From Proteles cristata cristata (Eukaryota > Chordata > Mammalia > Carnivora > Hyaenidae), in NCBI GenBank assembly GCA_017311185.1, contig JAESUZ010003403.1:62001-126000 (forward strand): a stretch of 64,000 nucleotides of DNA, read 5' to 3'. The first letter of the stretch is position 1; each line of letters starts with the position of its first letter. The notes beneath the pieces were generated by a model, which was not told the DNA's origin, searched no databases, and saw nothing but the letters and a program-made list of their open reading frames with translations. Below are positions 11,467 through 23,512 of this stretch, in pieces. Position numbers and translations under genes: made by a program.

Positions 11467-11746
11467 TCTTCACACCAAATCTTTATCAATTCATCAGTCG
11501 ATGGATATTTGGGCTTTTTCCATACTTTGGCTGTTGTTGATAGCACTGCCTTAAACATTCGGGTGCCTGTGCCCCTCCAAATCAGCATTTTTGTATCCTT
11601 TAACAAACACCTAGTAGTGCAATTGTTGAGTTGTAGGGTATTTCTATTTTTATTTTTTTAAGGAAACTCCATACTGTTTTCCAGAGTGGCTGCACCAGTT
11701 TGCATTCCCACTAGGGGTGCAAAAGGGTTCTCCTTTAACCACATAC

Positions 11747-11929
11747 TCACCAACATCTGTTGTTTTCTATGTTATTAATTTTAGCAATTTTGACAGGTGT
11801 GAGGTGGTATCTCACTGTAGTTTTGATTTGTATTTCCCTGATGATGAGTGATGTTGAGCATTTTTTCATGTGTTTGTTACCCATCTGGATGTCTTCTTTG
11901 AAACATGTCTGTTCATGTCTTCTGCCCAT
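11747..11929 (-). pseudogene. L1 ORF2 C-terminal relic
   Basis: A 60-codon minus-strand stretch. From about residue 10 it reads '[19 protein letters not shown]' followed by '[18 protein letters not shown]', the conserved C-terminal part of L1 ORF2p. It belongs to the truncated element at 11018-12330 and is not expressed as a gene in its own right. Confidence 0.85.
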
Positions 11930-12330
11930 TTCTTCACTGGATTATTTGTTTTTGGTGTGTTGAGTTTGATAAGTTCTTTATATATTTTGGATACCAGCCA
12001 ATTTCTGATATGCCATTTGTAAATATCTTCTCCCATTCCATCGATTGCCTTTTAGTTTTATTTATTGTTTCCATTACTGTGCAGAAGCTTTTATCTTGAT
12101 GAAGTTCCAATAGTTAATATTTGCTTTTGTTTCCCTTGTCTCTAGAGACATGTCTAGTAATAAGTTGTTGTGGCCAAGGTCAAAAAGGTCTCTGCCTGTT
12201 TTCTCCAGTATGATTTTGATGGTTTTCTGTTTGACATTTAGGTCTTTCATCCATTTTTGATTTATTTATGTGTATGGTAAGAGGTAGTCCAGTTTCATTA
12301 ACCATTTGATTAAGGATGCATATAATGCGT

Positions 12331-12762
12331 GGTCAACGTCTAAAAAAAAACAAAAAACAAAAAATTCACAAAGGTATAATTATCACTAATATCAGGATAA
12401 TGCTAAACTTGGAAAGATAAAAGTATGTCTTGATAGAAAAGTTTACACAGGGAGTTTCTAAAGAAATACTATTTTAGATAGGGTGGACATGCTTTACACT
12501 GTCTTTAATGTGATCATGATATCACTTAAAGATAATATTTAAAGGTTAAAAATTACGAGAAAAATTTTATTGTCAAATAGAGGAAAATGGACATTTATCT
12601 TGTGCTGCTACAAGTGGCATGTATTATCATTGGATGAAATTTAGAAGGAATCAGTTTTCTTTGTGAGAAGTTAGGATGTTGTGACCATCAGATGTCTTTT
12701 TTTTAGCTGGGAACATTTTATAGCAACTTCACAGTATTACTTTTCTTTAAAAAAAAAAGTGA
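12331..12762. other. AT-rich DNA, nothing recognised
   Basis: An A-rich run at 12342-12365 adjoins the L1 truncation point. The rest shows no open frame, repeat or motif that I can name. Confidence 0.45.
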
Positions 12763-12976
12763 AGGGCATTGAGACTCAGTTTGCTAAGTATCAGACTTCA
12801 GCTCAGATCATGATCTAACGGTTTGTGGGTTTAACTCTCACATTGGTTTCTGCACTGACAGTGCTGAGCCTGCTTGGGATTCTCTCTCTCTCCATCTTTC
12901 TGCTCCTCCCCCACTTGCACACACATGCTCTCTTTCTCTGTCTCTTTCAAAAGTAAATAAATAAACCCAAAATATT
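12763..12976 (+). mobile_element. CanSINE, older subfamily
   Basis: Diverged head 'gggcattgagactcag' and 'tcagctcagatcatgatcta', a middle of 'agtgctgagcctgcttggga' and a CT-rich body. Tail 'aagtaaataaataaaccc'. The B box is mutated ('gggtttaactct'). Confidence 0.9.
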
Positions 12977-14290
12977 AAAATTAAATTTGCCAACTAATCA
13001 CGTATCCCATGGCTTCGCCTTCAGCTCACCTCTCAGTTACTATTCTTGCACTTCTGATAGTTCATACACATCTGTTTGATGTGTCTTTGAAAAAATGTAT
13101 CAGGTTCTGTAGCCACTACTAATATATTACCTGTTGCCAGGATAATTTTTAAAATTATTGCTATGGCCTAAAAAGTCCACACATGATTACCTGCTCCACA
13201 AAGAGAAAGGTAGAAGAAAAGAGATTAGAGACAGGAGAAGAGAGAGGAAGGAGGGAAAGGAAAAGTGGAATGAGAAGGAAGAGTTAGGCAGAAGAGAGGA
13301 CTCAGGGGACATACTTTTTTGGATTTTTAAAATGTTGTGTTATGATAATTATAATAATAATCATGGAAATTGAATACCATTTAAGTAACAACAAAGATAG
13401 TTTGGAAGTCCTGGGAACCGAACATAGCAAACTAAATGGAGTAAAACAGGAGGTTGCCCTATCCATTCTGTGTTTCAGTTTATACATGAGTATATTTTTT
13501 AGATAAACTTAAATTATACTCTGTATCTATAAGAAGCCAAACAATGAGCATCTTCTGAGTCATACGGTGCTGGTGATATGGACTTTCTCTCATAATGAAG
13601 AATGGTTTCTAGAAACAATGGAGTATGTTGGTCAATTGCTATCAGAATGAACAGCTCAATAACAACTATTTCAAGATCAGAACTGTTGACACTGGCAGAA
13701 TATTTTTTGTATCCTGATGGTTAATAGTAAACAGGCCTATCCATTAGATTAATGCATTTCATGATCTGAGGTAACATTTTATGTTTTTTACTCTTTTTAG
13801 TTTTATCATGACAAACACATCAAAACACAATTTGGTTGAAAAAAAAAGTAATTTTAAGAAGTCACTATTTACTGTTTACATATTTTTTTAATTTGTGTTA
13901 TTTACTAATACCTGACTTCTACTACCTTCAAGCCTTTATCATTGTAATGTAATTTCTACAGATTAGGGTGCTAGATTTTGAGGGTTGAATTTCCACCTGG
14001 TGTCAATATTTTAGCAGCAAGCCTGAACTTTCTTGGCCTCACCTGACCTCACTAGGCATTTGCAGACAAACTGTACAGTGGAGGTGATCTATACATTTGT
14101 TTCTATTTTTATTGACTGTGTATTATTATTATATATCCTGCTTACCTCATTCATGTATTTCCATCAACCAAAATTTATTACTTGACTTTTATTCCTATGT
14201 CTTAAATGATTTCATTCTATCTGTATTTATTATTGGAAATTCACTAAAAACAGATATACAAAGTAACAATAGAAACATGGGGATATATTT

Positions 14291-14292
<2 letters not shown>
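12977..14292. other. Unique DNA with a purine-rich tract
   Basis: No gene or repeat recognised. A strongly purine-biased stretch at 13199-13310 is mostly G and A on the plus strand. The rest is ordinary AT-rich DNA. Confidence 0.5.

Positions 14293-14338
<46 letters not shown>
14293..14338. repeat. (TA)n microsatellite
   Basis: About 23 uninterrupted TA units, followed by shorter TA runs to 14361. Such a run is self-complementary and may extrude as a cruciform. Confidence 0.97.
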
Positions 14339-14341
<3 letters not shown>

Positions 14342-14589
14342 CTATATATATATTTATATATGGGGTATCTAAGTTGAAAAATGAGGCTACTGTTTGATGT
14401 AACCCAGTATAGACACTAAAAGAGTTAAATAGGGTTGCTACAAGGAATAGTCTTAGGGAAACTGAATCAGCATTTTCAGAGCACCATGCGTACATTTATT
14501 GAAATATTGACATACTTTACTAAATAAACCAACAAAACTCAAAATTACTTGATTGATTTTTTTCCTAGTGTTTAAGTCATTTGTATGGG

Positions 14590-14690
14590 GATGTTTACTC
14601 CCAGAATATAAATTTCTTTAAGGTAGGGAGCCAATTCTAAATCCTCTCCTTCTCTATGCTAACATCTAGCACATTAACCTAGAAATCATT
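14590..14690 (+). mobile_element. L2 3' end fragment (probable)
   Basis: 'agaatataaatttctttaag' (14604-14623), 'gtagggagcc' and 'aacatctagcacattaacct' follow the order of the L2 3' end ('agaatgtaagctccatgagg', 'gcagggact', 'agtgcctggcacatag'). Strongly diverged. Confidence 0.5.
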
Positions 14691-14740
14691 TAAACCAGTA
14701 TTCTAAGAACTATCATTATTAGCAACAACAATGCAAATAA

Positions 14741-14897
14741 ATGATATTCATCAAGCTCTACAATGTGCCAGACACATAATTTGAATGTGTTAAGTAATTT
14801 AAAATTCTTAGTAACTTTTTAAAGTAGGAGCTATTATCAGTCTTTCACTAAGGATGGTACGAAATATGCTGAAGTCATATAGTTAACAGATCTCAGT
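14741..14897 (-). mobile_element. MIR, antisense
   Basis: 'ctacaatgtgccagacacat' (14758-14777), 'gtgttaagtaatttaaaatt', 'aggagctattatcagtcttt' and 'gaagtcatatagttaacag' follow the order of antisense MIR ('ctatgtgccaggcac', 'taatcctcacaac', 'ggtactattattatcccc', 'ggtcacacagctag'). Confidence 0.75.
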
Positions 14898-16660
14898 AAG
14901 TTACATGCTTGTGCATTCAAATATAAAGAAAAAAAAGAACTCTTTGTAGTGTGAATTTCCAAAAGAGAGAAACATGTTTGAATAATACTGAGTTGATTGA
15001 GCATAAAAATGGGAAAGGATGAGCTTTCATTATCCCTTCATTAAACTAGGTCCATGAGACTTTGGCCAAAGTCAGCATAATGAGGTAGTAATGAACAACA
15101 GCAAGAAAGAGTTGTTCTGATCTTTTTCCTGGTTGTACTTTGTTCTGAAAGTTTGATATTATCCTTGCTTGTAGAAGCATGTTTATAATTGGATAAATCT
15201 CTTTTTTTCAAACCAATGCAAGTAAATTTCTTGTCGTTGTTTCCTTGTTTGTGTGATGAAATATAATTTTACTTATCTTAAATGAATAGATGCTTCACCA
15301 GGTATATTGATTTCTTTAGTATATAAAGGAACATAGAAAATGATGAGATTTCCAAACAAAGATAGCACTGTAAGAAATGAGATGATCAAAATAATACTCT
15401 TCCAGGAATTCTTTACTGTCTTAAAAAAGATAATTAAGATGCAGTTTTGAATAATGTCAGTTTTGAAAAAATAAGATATTTTTTGACATTACTTCATCAT
15501 GTAGGTTATTGAAAACAGTTTATATAATTGCTGAATGTGCATATCAAATACTTGAGTTTCCCATTTGGCCATGGCAGACTGAATCCAAATCAGACACATT
15601 TTCTTTTTCCTGCAAACGAATATCAACGTTTGAGTCGTGTCTTCACGACTGAAGAATAACTGAAGAAAAATTTTATTATTTATTCTTAATTATTTATCAG
15701 TGATGCATTTTTATTCAGCTTATCTCAAACAACAATTCAATTAAACCTACCTCAATCAGTCTTATCCAGGATATATCCTAGTGAACTGGAAAGCACATAA
15801 TATAATTATACCTCAGTCAATATTTATAGAGATGCTAAACTTTATTTGTTGGTAATCATTTGGTAAGTTATTTACAGTATTTGAGAGTTGCTTTTTCTTC
15901 ACATATACAAATCAAGAGACGAGATTTTAATCATTGACTAAGATGTTTATTTATTAGTCCAAAATTATTGGAAATACCTATTTTTCCTAAAAATTAATTA
16001 TTACTCACACACCATCACACCCTCCCGCAGATATAGATCGTGGTTTTGTAATCTATTGAGAGTTGACATCTCTAATATTATTGCCAGAGGTCTTAATATG
16101 TCCTTCTGGCTTTATTATGTTCTCACTTAGCACGTTCATGTCATGGCATTGTTTGATTTTTTGAAGATTTATCAATTATTTCACCAGAACAGGTTGATTA
16201 TAGGGTTCAGTTTCTCCTAATATCAGATAACATTCATTTAACCAGCTTGTCCTATCCATTTAGTTAAATATTAGTCATTGATTTGTTTCAAGTTAAAATT
16301 ATTATACATGGACCCTTATCCTTCAAGTAAAATCTTTTCAGTTCTACATGCATGTTGACATTGAACAATGACTTTTAGAACTCTATCAAAATGTAAAGAT
16401 TTGAGCCTTCAACATCTACTGGTATCAAATTTAGATGCACAAATTTGTAATTTTATCCTAAATATTCATTTATTTATTTATATCCATATATATGACATTT
16501 CTAAGTGTAATTTGATGGCTGACATGCTTTTCACTAGTTTTCTAATGTTCTGGTTATTTGAAGTTTGCAATTTTGAATCATTTCTATAGGCCTTGACCAC
16601 TTTTAATGGTTTGTGTGACTTTAGATTTTAGAACTATAAAAGAAGAAAGATGTTTCATAA
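14898..16660. other. Unique AT-rich DNA, no gene seen
   Basis: About 1.8 kb with no recognised repeat and no usable open frame. A small perfect hairpin lies at 15633-15650 (AGTCGTG, loop TCTT, CACGACT). A short CpG-bearing stretch at 16024-16036 is otherwise unremarkable. Confidence 0.5.
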
Positions 16661-16848
16661 AATCTCAGTCAGATGATTGTCCAACTCTTGAATTTGCTCT
16701 CAAATCATGATCCCAGGGTTGTGGGATCAATCTCCCACGGTCAGCCTCTGCACTGAGCATAGATCCTTGCTTACGATTCTCTCCTTGCTCCTTTTCCTGC
16801 TCCTTGCATACTCTCTCTCTCTCGAAAAAAAAAAAAAAAAAAAATAAT
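16661..16848 (+). mobile_element. CanSINE of an older, caniform-like type
   Basis: 'caaatcatgatcccagggtt' followed by 'gtgggatcaatctcccacgg' and 'ctctgcactgagcatagatc' matches the layout known from dog-lineage SINEs ('gggttgtgggatcgagcccc', 'ctctgcgctcagcgcggagt') better than the feliform type elsewhere in this window. It ends in (CT)n and about 21 A residues. Confidence 0.85.
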
Positions 16849-16944
16849 AACAAAACTAAAAATTAAATATCAACTGCCATCTTGCTTTCCAGTGTACCAT
16901 CCAAATCTAGGGAAAACAAGTAAATGTAGATTGTTTTTTTCTTG

Positions 16945-17425
16945 ATCTCCCTGCCTCTACCATTGTCTCATTCAGTCTCCTTTCAACACAGCATCCTGAA
17001 TGTTCTTTAATCCAGATTATACTAATTTTGTGTACCAAATCTTGTCATCACCACCTATCTCATTTCTTCTCAGAAAAGTCTATAATGTGTTACACGGTTT
17101 GGCTTCCCATACTTCTTGAGTCTACCTACTATTTTGTTCAGGCCACACTTCGTTCCTTGTGATTTTCCTTTAAAAGTGTCTAGCAAACTCCATACTCAGG
17201 ACATCTGCACTTTTTCTTCCCTACGTCTGGAACACTCTTCCCTTCAATTTCTTCATGGCCAACCTCTTCATATAGGGAACAGTGTCAGCTTCTCAGTGAT
17301 CAGTTCCTGCACTCTAAGTAGGATCCTAGTGACACTCTGATAATTTTCAACCTTCTTCCTACCTTAATTTTCATCATAGAAATCACTATCTCCTAATGTA
17401 CCAGACAGCAGGTTTAGAGGATAGA
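16945..17425 (+). mobile_element. L2 3' region, sense
   Basis: The order of L2 ORF C-terminus and 3' end is recognisable: 'aggccacacttcgttccttg' (17141-17160), 'ggacatctgcactttttctt' (17199-17218), 'ctggaacactcttcccttc' (17227-17245) and 'tcagcttctcagtgatc'. These match the conserved 'ggcctttgcac', 'ctggaatgctcttccc' and 'caccttctcagtgagg'. The copy has no open frame and is ancient. Confidence 0.8.
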
Positions 17426-18409
17426 AGTCTTTTTTTGAACCTTGATTTCCAATAACTCTATCTTATTTTAGGAGCTGGTAAACATAAAGCAAATCAAACT
17501 GTTTTACTTATCACTAATTATGGGAAACCAACATATTTGAAAATATATTTGCATTTTGTTATAGATTTGTGTAGTGGAGTCTTTCATGTGACACAGATTT
17601 GTATTTCTTGAACCTTCATTGAGTTCATGATCACCAAGCCACAATGTTAGAGCATGCTAACCTTTCTCAGTTGGAGAAAACTCAGTGAAACAAAGCAATC
17701 ATGTAATTTTTTTTAATGTCACCTGGGCAAAGTTGCTTACTTAAAGAGTCATAAGACGAATAAAATTTAAAAAACAATTCCATCTTTAAGACCAATTTTT
17801 TATTAAGAATTTGCTCATTATCACAAGATATTTAGTAGAATATTTAAGTCAGTTAAAAGACATGTCTGAAAGCATCAATATATTTTCTTCAAATTAATAA
17901 AAACCATACTTTGTTTTTCATTTCAATAATGAAACTCAGTATTTAGATTCTGATCATGGAAGAAAATGACAGAAAATTGTGTTAAAGCATCAATATTTTC
18001 ATATGAAAAACTTGGCTTCAAAGCACTCTTTCAGCACATCAGGGGAACTTTCAGATTTAATTAAAGGGCTGATTATCCCCTTGGGTATTCTGAATGGTTC
18101 TAAACAATGGAGGAAGAAAATACACACTTGGCTTTCAGTGGGCCCTGTAACTAAAATTAATACAGCTGTGGTTTTCATTGTTACATTGTTGTGTTAATCA
18201 TGATTAAGTTACATACCTAAGTCACTATTAATATTCTAAAGACCTTCCTAAACTTTCAACAACCTACACTAAATTATTGAATAGATATTGAAAATCAGTC
18301 TGTAAAATTTGTCAACCAAAGAAATATGCTGAATAAACTACTCATGTTTTACAAAAACAAATTATAATAATCATGTTATTTGAAAATAATAGATATTATA
18401 GTTATGAGG
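17426..18409. other. AT-rich unique DNA
   Basis: No repeat or gene recognised. A 72-codon frame at 17979-18197 has no recognisable domain and is likely chance. Confidence 0.45.
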
Positions 18410-18515
18410 CAGTATGTATTTATATGTATATATAATTTATATTTTATATTTTATTTCTGTATGTTGTATGTATATATATACACGTATACATATATATGCA
18501 CATATATATACACAT

Positions 18516-18549
<34 letters not shown>

Positions 18550-18551
18550 TG
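18410..18551. repeat. Compound TA/TG/CA low-complexity tract
   Basis: Alternating purine-pyrimidine repeats: 'tatgtatatataattt', 'tatatatacacgtataca', a (TA)n run at 18514-18534 and (CA)n to 18549. Unstable simple sequence in AT-rich DNA. Confidence 0.9.
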
Positions 18552-20621
18552 TAAATGATTAAGTGCTTTTGCATTACAGCTAAATCCTAAGCTCAAAGCT
18601 GAGACAATTTAAGTAATTTGTTCTTATACAATTGTAATGCTGATGAATCCCAATCAGTTCTTACATGAAAAAAAATTAGTATTTTTTCCATTTACTTTAA
18701 ATGGAGAGTATTACACTACCATCATTAAACCATAATTAAATTATAATTATAAGTTAAAATTGAAGTAATTAAATGAAGTCAATTTTAATTTTTCACTACT
18801 TAAAGTTATTTCTTTTTGTAACAGAATTGCTATCTCAATTAATTTTAATTTGTCATCAAGTGAAAAATTAAAGAAGTGAATTCAATATAGTATTTGGTCT
18901 GATGAAGCATACTTTTTTGAACAAGTATCACATGAGTAAGTTTTGAACTTGATGAATTACTTTACTTCCACTATAATCTTGATTTGCATTTTAAAAATAA
19001 ACCCTAGAAGATGTTATTGATGACAGTAAATCAGGATTATCCAAAAATTTTGAAACCCTCAAAAACCTAAAAAAACAATGCCATCCTAGGTTCATGTAGC
19101 CAATCCTTTTTTTTCCTCCCACATGGGTATGTGTGTATGTGCAAGGATTATTGTGGCACCTGGCATTCTGCTGTTCACAAAAAAATGAAAGCAGAGTCTG
19201 TGATTTCAAAGACTAAGTGGCAGATAGAAAAATATTTTCCAATCACACTGGGTGATTACATGTAAGGTGCTGTGATAAAATAGAGAACGAAGGAACACAG
19301 AAACCAGACTACACTAAAAATATAAGATAAGTAAATGGGAGAAAACTGGAGAAGCATAGGCAATCTTAAGACGAGGAGATAAACTGTCCACTTATATGCT
19401 ATGTAGTCTCTAGAATACCGAGAAGAGTTATGTTCAGAGCTAAGTGAAGCCAAACTCCTAAACTATCCCTACAGGCTTTAAAAAATTTATAAAATGCTAA
19501 CGTCAACTGGGTAATAGTGGCAAATACATTTGCATCTTAGGAAGTTGATGAAAACTCGGGAGTAGTTTTATTGGGAAAGAAATGTTAGTGATATTAGATT
19601 GATTGAGGATATCTTTTGTTTTCCAAACCAGATACCCAATCCCATAAGATTGCTTAAACCCTTTACCTGATACCCCTTCCAGCTGCACCACCATGTCCTT
19701 TCTAAAAACTAAAAACCAGAAAGGATAAATTAACATAATGCATCTGCTCTTGCTTAAACCTACTTAATCAATCTAAAGTGTAATGTTCATTTAGATTGGA
19801 TTTACAATGGCCCAGTGCTGGACTGTAACAATCCATCCTGCATGTCAACAAAGATGAGCTGTCTGCCATGCAGGACCCACTCTAAAGATTATTCTGTATT
19901 CCTGCCTACTTTCCATATTAGACCTCACCTCTTTGTTTCTTTATCTTTCAGGGAGCTTACTTAGTATGTATGAATGCCACTATTCATAGACTTTTTAAGA
20001 AAACAATTGTAGTAAACCTAAAATAGTCCAGGCTACATGGTAGATGTAGAGATGTAAGTATTTGCTGTACACTGGCAGATTCTAGGAATATTGCCATTAT
20101 AGAAAAAGCTCCCCAGTGTTCCAGCTCCACTCAGATAAACTATCATCGAAGGCTAATTATTTGGATGTAATACTAATAACCACATTTGAAATTCATACTA
20201 TGTTTTTCTTTCAAAAACATGCTTACATAAACATGTTATTTTAATTTGAATCAAATAACAAGGACAGAACTTCTTTGGCAGCTGGATTCTGTGTGTCCTC
20301 AGTCTGCCCTTTCTTCCTTGCTGGTCCAGAAGAATTCTGAAAAACTCTCACAAGAAAGAATGGGAATTTTAGTATAAGTTAACTTCTGGTTGATTATATA
20401 TATCACTTTTATTATGATTGTGAAGAAAGTTAAAATCTGCATTAGTTAAAATTGTGTGAATTTGGAAAATAATAAGTTAGCCAGGTTAAAAAAAATGCAT
20501 AGCTTTTTAAGTCTAAAATGATACAATAAAGATACAGAGATTAAAAACCAAAATGCCGTGTGCATATAATAGGTTATGAATATTTAGGTGTGAACACATC
20601 ATAAAAAAGATAAAAAGGAGA
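18552..20621. other. AT-rich unique DNA, no gene seen
   Basis: About 2 kb without a confident repeat. It includes a perfect 14-bp inverted repeat (TTTAATTTTTCACT at 18784-18797 and its complement at 18859-18872). Open frames of up to 77 codons on the minus strand (18991-19736) show no domain and no family resemblance. Confidence 0.45.
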
Positions 20622-21495
20622 TCATTCATTCATTCTTTCATTTCATAAATATTTATCACATACTCACCATGTGCTAGGTACTCATTTAGGACCTGAGGTA
20701 CATCAATGAAAAAATTAAAAACAAAAATGATTCATGTCTATGCAGAGCACGGCAAGCAAGAGAAGAATAATGGGAAATATTAAATTCAGAAAATTAATTA
20801 TATAGTATGTGAGAAAGTAATTCATTTTACAAGAAAACAGTGCAATAGTAGACCAGGTGAAGATGATCAGGAACTTTAATTATGGAGGAGGTCGGTGGCA
20901 TGAGTTGCATTATTAAATTGTATGATTAGTCTTCTTTGAAAAGATGAAATTTGAACATGCACTTGAAGTAGATGAGGGATTTAGCCAAGCATATATCTAG
21001 GAACAGTTTGATCAGGATCCTACAATGCAAGTATACTTGTTGTATTCAAGAAGATTGATATAACAGGATCTGAGGAAGCATTAAGGAAAATAGCAAACAA
21101 CACTCAAATGTATTAGTGACAAATCATATAGGATTTTATAGCCATTATAAAGACATGGGGAGGTATTATAAAACAAAATTGGAGGTGAAAAGAGGATTGA
21201 GACAAAGGAGTAGTATATTTTGACATATTTTGGAAAAAAGCAATTTTTGACTAAGGCAGGGATGGAGGCAAAAAGTATGACTGGGGACTATTACAGGCAA
21301 GAAAGGGCAGAGGCTGGACCATGAGAATAGCAGTGGAGACAGGAAGAGATTTTTAGAATCTTCATCTGTTTCCAATGAAGAGACAATGGGATTTTTTGGA
21401 TGTGAGAATTGAGAGAAAAAGAAATGTCAAGGGTGAGTCTACAGTTTGTGGCTTGAAGAAAAAGAGAAGAACCATCAACTAAGAGGAAGCTTGGC
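20622..21495 (-). mobile_element. L2, long antisense copy
   Basis: Begins with the L2 3' terminal repeat in reverse ('attcattcattctttcattt'), then 'accatgtgctaggtactcat' (20667-20686) and 'gatgaaatttgaacatgcac' (20943-20962). Next come 'ggattttatagcca' near 21131 and 'gaccatgagaatagcagtgg' (21317-21336), all in the order of an antisense L2 reading back into the RT C-terminus. At nearly 0.9 kb it is the longest L2 copy in the window. It is non-coding. Confidence 0.8.
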
Positions 21496-21989
21496 TGTGA
21501 AGAATGTTTGGTGAATCCATGATTCACAGCATAGATTTAAGTTCCTTGTTTCTGCATTTAAAACCTTTTAGCATCTGGCCCAGGCTTCAGGAGGTTCTAG
21601 GGCCTTTCCTCAGTTAAAAAAAAAAAAAAGTTATTATGTATTTTAATTTTGTTAAGAAGATAAAAATAACTCACAATATAGTGAGCATCAGACTATAATA
21701 TCCCTCTTCACTTACATATCACAAAATTTAACAATCTTTTTGTTTAGGTATTTATATTTCTCATATCGCTATCAAAGATAACCCTTCAGCAAATATCTTT
21801 ATTCACAAATATTTGTTTAATCATCTTACTTAAAACTGTTATTATCTACATTTAAGCACTGTTCCAAAGTCTTTACTATTGTAAAGGATTTAAATTTCTA
21901 AATCCTTCTACAGAGAAGTTTGAAAGGAAATATACCCAACATCTTTGAATATTAAAGTATGTATGTCCAAAGTACTATATGCTTTAATA
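21496..21989. other. AT-rich DNA, nothing recognised
   Basis: Contains an A run near 21615-21629. No open frame or repeat that I can name. Confidence 0.45.
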
Positions 21990-22198
21990 TTTTTATGTTT
22001 ATTATTTTTTATTTACTTATTTATTTAAGGAAAGAGAGGGCTTGATGATGGCGGGGCAGAGGGAAAGAAAGAGACTTAAGCAGGCTTCACACTCATCACA
22101 AAGCCCAATGTGGGTCTCAGCCCTATGACCTTGGGGTCATAACCTGAGCCAAAATCAAGAATCGAATGCTCAACCAGCTGAAATATCCAGGCACTCCT
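21990..22198 (-). mobile_element. CanSINE, older type, left arm of an inverted pair
   Basis: Reverse orientation: tail 'ttatttacttatttattta', body 'agacttaagcaggcttcaca', and head complement ending 'ccaggcactcct'. Diverged. It lies about 40 bp from a second, oppositely oriented SINE. Confidence 0.9.
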
Positions 22199-22237
22199 GT
22201 GTATTTGCATTTGTATTTTTAACATCAAATTGTTTTT

Positions 22238-22462
22238 GGAGCACCTGGATGACTGACACAGTTAGGTGTTAGACTTTTGATCTCAGCTCAGTTCATGATC
22301 TCACAGTTGGTTGGATCAAGCTCCACATCAGGCTCTGTGCTGACACTGTGGAGCCTGCTTGGGATTCTTTCTCTCCCCTTCTTTCTGCCCCTTCCCTGCT
22401 CAAGTGCACATGTACACACATTCTCTCTCTTTCTAATATAAGTAAATAAACTTAAAAAGAAA
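22238..22462 (+). mobile_element. CanSINE, right arm of an inverted pair
   Basis: Head 'ggagcacctggatgactgac', middle 'gctgacactgtggagcctgc', CT-rich body and tail 'taagtaaataaacttaaaaa'. The layout matches the older subfamily seen at 7511. Confidence 0.92.
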
Positions 22463-22899
22463 ACAGATTGTATTTATTATTTTAGGAATTGCTTCCTTGA
22501 TACTTATATGATTTTATATTTAAGTGTCTATTTTTTCTTTTATTAGACACAGCTATTATATAGTGATGGTATTAAAGTTTTGAAGGATAAGGAATATGCA
22601 TTTCCTTTTTTATAATCTGTGGCATTTTTAATTACACATTTTGAACTTAATTCATTTATTCAAATGTATTAGCCTGTCTCTTTATATTAAACACATTTTC
22701 CTTATTATTGGGAGAAAGGCAAGATTGTTCATCTTCAACAATTATGTTAATCATCATCCCGAGCAATAAGAATAAGGTTAACTCAAAGTATAATTAGAAA
22801 GAAAGACTTAAAACTGTCTCAATTTGAAGATTGCATAATTAAGTAGAAAGCTTTAAAAATAAACCAACAAACTGAAAATAAGGAATTTCGCAAAATCTT
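22463..22899. other. AT-rich DNA, nothing recognised
   Basis: No gene, repeat or motif that can be supported. Confidence 0.4.
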
Positions 22900-23512
22900 A
22901 AGTTACAGCATCTATAAACAAAAGTAAAATCTATTTCTTTAAAAAACTATTTAATTGGAATATTAGAAGTTCCATTTTTTAAAGTATTAAAAACCATAAA
23001 ACATTCATGGGAAATTTGAACCAAATCTGTGCAAGTTCTGCATGTTGAAAATTAAAAAACAATCCTAAGTGAAATTAAACAAAACTTAAATAAATGGAGT
23101 GATATACTGTGTTCATGGATTGAAAGATGTAATCAATATAAATTATTCTCAAATTATTTTATTAATTCAATATGATATGCATTATAATCTTAGGAGACAT
23201 TTTTTAAATTAGAAATTGACCACTAGTTTCACAATTCTAGAAGAGATGCAAAGAACACAGGTGGTCAAAGCAATCTTGGAAACACAGCGCATATTTGGAG
23301 GACATGCACTAACTTATTTTGACATTTACTTTAACAATGTAATAGTAAAAGCAATGTGGTAATGGCATAAGGATAAGTGTGGATGAAATGGAGAACGCAA
23401 ACAGATCTACATCTGTATGATAAATAGATTTGAAACAAAGGCAAAAAAGAAATTCAATGGTAAAGAGGAAAATCTTTTCAACAAATGGTATCAAAACAAT
23501 GGGATACTTACT
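22900..23512 (+). mobile_element. Old L1 ORF2 fragment, sense
   Basis: Sense ORF2 text near the C-terminal third: 'ctgtgttcatggattgaaag' (23107-23126), 'caatcttggaaacacagcg', 'taatggcataaggataag' and 'cttttcaacaaatggtatca' (23473-23492). Both ends are truncated and there is no open frame. Confidence 0.78.

Larger units (their letters stand above)
11018..12330 (-). mobile_element. Carnivoran L1 3' end, 5'-truncated, antisense
   Basis: Starts with the antisense 3' UTR ('attcaagttagttaacac' near 11025, 'gtgccctccttaatgcccat' at 11120-11139). It continues through the ORF2 C-terminus ('gaggtggtatctcactgt' near 11801) and stops at a truncation near 12330 beside an A-rich stretch. It aligns by eye with the two longer L1s at 48.5 and 59.0 kb. 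A (TG)n replaces the short TA-rich spacer of the L1 at 11418. Confidence 0.93.
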
